From positions 1-6,731 of the forward strand of contig PWQB01000091.1 of the NCBI GenBank assembly GCA_003556955.1: a stretch of 6,731 bases of DNA, written 5' to 3'. Shown here one piece after another: positions 5,602 to 6,731 of the stretch (position 1 is the stretch's first letter; each line of letters starts with the position of its first letter). A program made the translations under genes and the position numbers. Below the pieces are notes generated by a model. That model ran no database searches. It saw nothing but the letters and a program-made list of their open reading frames with translations, and was not told where the DNA came from. Origin of the DNA: Nostocaceae cyanobacterium CSSed10_463m (GTDB lineage Bacteria > Cyanobacteriota > Cyanobacteriia > Cyanobacteriales > Nostocaceae).

Positions 5602-6731
5602 TTAATTACGAATTATTTCTATGATTTCGGTATATTCAAATTCATTGGGACTTTGCTTAACTAAGGGGTATTTTTGTCCTGCTAATTGGATATAATTTTG
5701 TTCACAATCTGGTTTTGAAGAATAATAGGTAAGCACATATTCTCTACCAATTCTTTCTGCCATTTCTGCTTCTACTTCACCTCGCCATTGAGTTTTACTG
5801 GCTAATACTATTAATTGATTAGCTAATTTGGGAATTGTTCCGGCTATATGTCGCCGTGACATTTCATCTAAGCTGCCAAAGGGGGAATCCATAACAATAG
5901 GAAATGTGCTACTATCGGGAAGCATCATCATTTTGCGCTTTTGACTCCAGTCTCTCACTTTATCGATGATGCTGGCAATAAAGGATAAGCTGAGAATTTG
6001 ATTTTCTCCCGTGGAAGCTGCAACTGGTGCTTCTATTCCCGCAGTATGTTCTACTAAGGTTAATTCATATTTTTCGCTGATTTTGGGAATATATGGTTTG
6101 ACTGAAAGCTGGTTAAATATCTCTTGGACTCGTTTTTCTAGTTGCAGACGAAATTGTTTTTCTTGGCGATTTTTAACCTCGGTTAACCGTTCAATTGCAT
6201 CTTGAGTAGCATTAATGCGTCGCTGTGCTAAGATTTGTCTTTCTTCATTCAGTTTCTGCTTGGATATTTGTTTACCCAAAGCATCAATTTCTGTTTTTAA
6301 TTGAATAATTTTCTGCTGGTTTGCACCTTGTTCTCGATTTAATTCATCAATTTTGCTAGAAATCTCATCTAAGCGTTTTTGTAAACTGCTAATTTCTTCA
6401 TTCGCGTCTTTTCGTAGTTTGTCTTGAAGGTTATCTAATTCACCTTCAACTTGGGATATGGTTTCTCTTAACTGCTTAATTCTGGCTTGTTCTCTATCAA
6501 CTTCTTCCCAAAAAGCCCCAGCTTGTTTATCAATTTCATCTACTTGTACACCCATGCGAATAGCGGTTTCTTCTACGGCTGAAGAACCAGCTTTATCTAG
6601 CCAAGTTCGGACATTTTCATGATTATCAGTACCTGCGCTTAAGTCTGCACCACAAATACAGCGCTGGGATTTTAATAATTCATTGACAAATTCCCGCGAA
6701 ATTCCAGAGGTTAACTCACCTCGCTGTTTTA
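5602..6731 (-). CDS. dndD: DNA sulfur modification protein DndD, C-terminal part (5' end beyond right edge)
   Basis: The frame stays open to the window edge, so the visible 375 residues are a fragment; the ATG at 6555 is internal. Order of features: a CICGADL zinc-hook-like motif (codons 6640-6660) at the tip; a long coiled coil rich in E, K, Q and L (about 6100-6560); an ABC-signature-like STGENQILSLSF (about 5980-6020); Walker B FPIVMDSPFGSLDE (5863-5904); and a tail ending SPNEFEYTEIIEIIRN. This is the SMC/Rad50-like plan of DndD, about 660-680 aa in full, so the N-terminal Walker A head and first coil are missing. DndD is an ATPase that works with DndC and DndE to place sulfur in the DNA backbone in the cytosol. 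The hook has the CxC spacing rather than CxxC; I recall this in several DndD proteins. The tandem heptamer starts directly after the stop. Confidence 0.92.
   Translation of the reverse strand, partial: KQRGELTSGISREFVNELLKSQRCICGADLSAGTDNHENVRTWLDKAGSSAVEETAIRMGVQVDEIDKQAGAFWEEVDREQARIKQLRETISQVEGELDNLQDKLRKDANEEISSLQKRLDEISSKIDELNREQGANQQKIIQLKTEIDALGKQISKQKLNEERQILAQRRINATQDAIERLTEVKNRQEKQFRLQLEKRVQEIFNQLSVKPYIPKISEKYELTLVEHTAGIEAPVAASTGENQILSLSFIASIIDKVRDWSQKRKMMMLPDSSTFPIVMDSPFGSLDEMSRRHIAGTIPKLANQLIVLASKTQWRGEVEAEMAERIGREYVLTYYSSKPDCEQNYIQLAGQKYPLVKQSPNEFEYTEIIEIIRN

Noticed and set aside
6011..6205. 64-aa plus-strand ORF
   Set aside because: It is antisense to the dndD coiled coil and head.
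6553..6555. ATG as the start of the right-edge gene
   Set aside because: The same frame continues to the edge with dndD-like sequence including the CICG hook, so this Met is internal.

Overview
The window looks like chromosomal DNA of a filamentous, Nostoc/Anabaena-type cyanobacterium. It has five perfect HIP1 octamers (gcgatcgc), a tandem heptamer of the STRR kind known from heterocystous cyanobacteria, octamer repeats built on GCGCCTCT / GCGCAAAG, a Uma2-family gene, and an SLH-DUF3370 protein, a family I know only from cyanobacteria.

The core is a DNA phosphorothioation (Dnd) locus, broken at both edges. On the minus strand, reading right to left, come: the C-terminal half of dndD (entering at the right edge); an SLH-DUF3370 envelope protein; a Uma2-family putative nuclease; and the DNA phosphorothioation-associated protein 4 family gene. 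At the far left is the start of a canonical dndB, which runs off the edge; it has no stop in the window and is easily missed. dndC and dndE are not visible.

Between dndB and the protein-4 gene sits a plus-strand pair facing the other way. One is a 168-aa protein whose C-terminal half looks like a RAMA domain (predicted modified-DNA reader). The other is a second, divergent DGQHR/DndB-like protein of 407 aa. The pair shares an AT-rich divergent control region with dndB, which contains a 22-bp near-perfect palindrome. It ends in a terminator that can also stop the opposing minus-strand genes. This pair is the best candidate for something little described: a possible PT-linked regulatory or reader module.

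The SLH-DUF3370 and Uma2 genes have no obvious link to DNA sulfur modification. They are bracketed by short repeats (tandem heptamer at the dndD stop; octamer repeats at about 5491, 3559 and 2919), which suggests they were inserted or rearranged into the dnd locus. The Uma2 protein ends in a tail encoded by one of these repeats.

What is direct: ORFs, motifs, repeats and palindromes. Family assignments were made by eye from remembered family sequence, without a database search.
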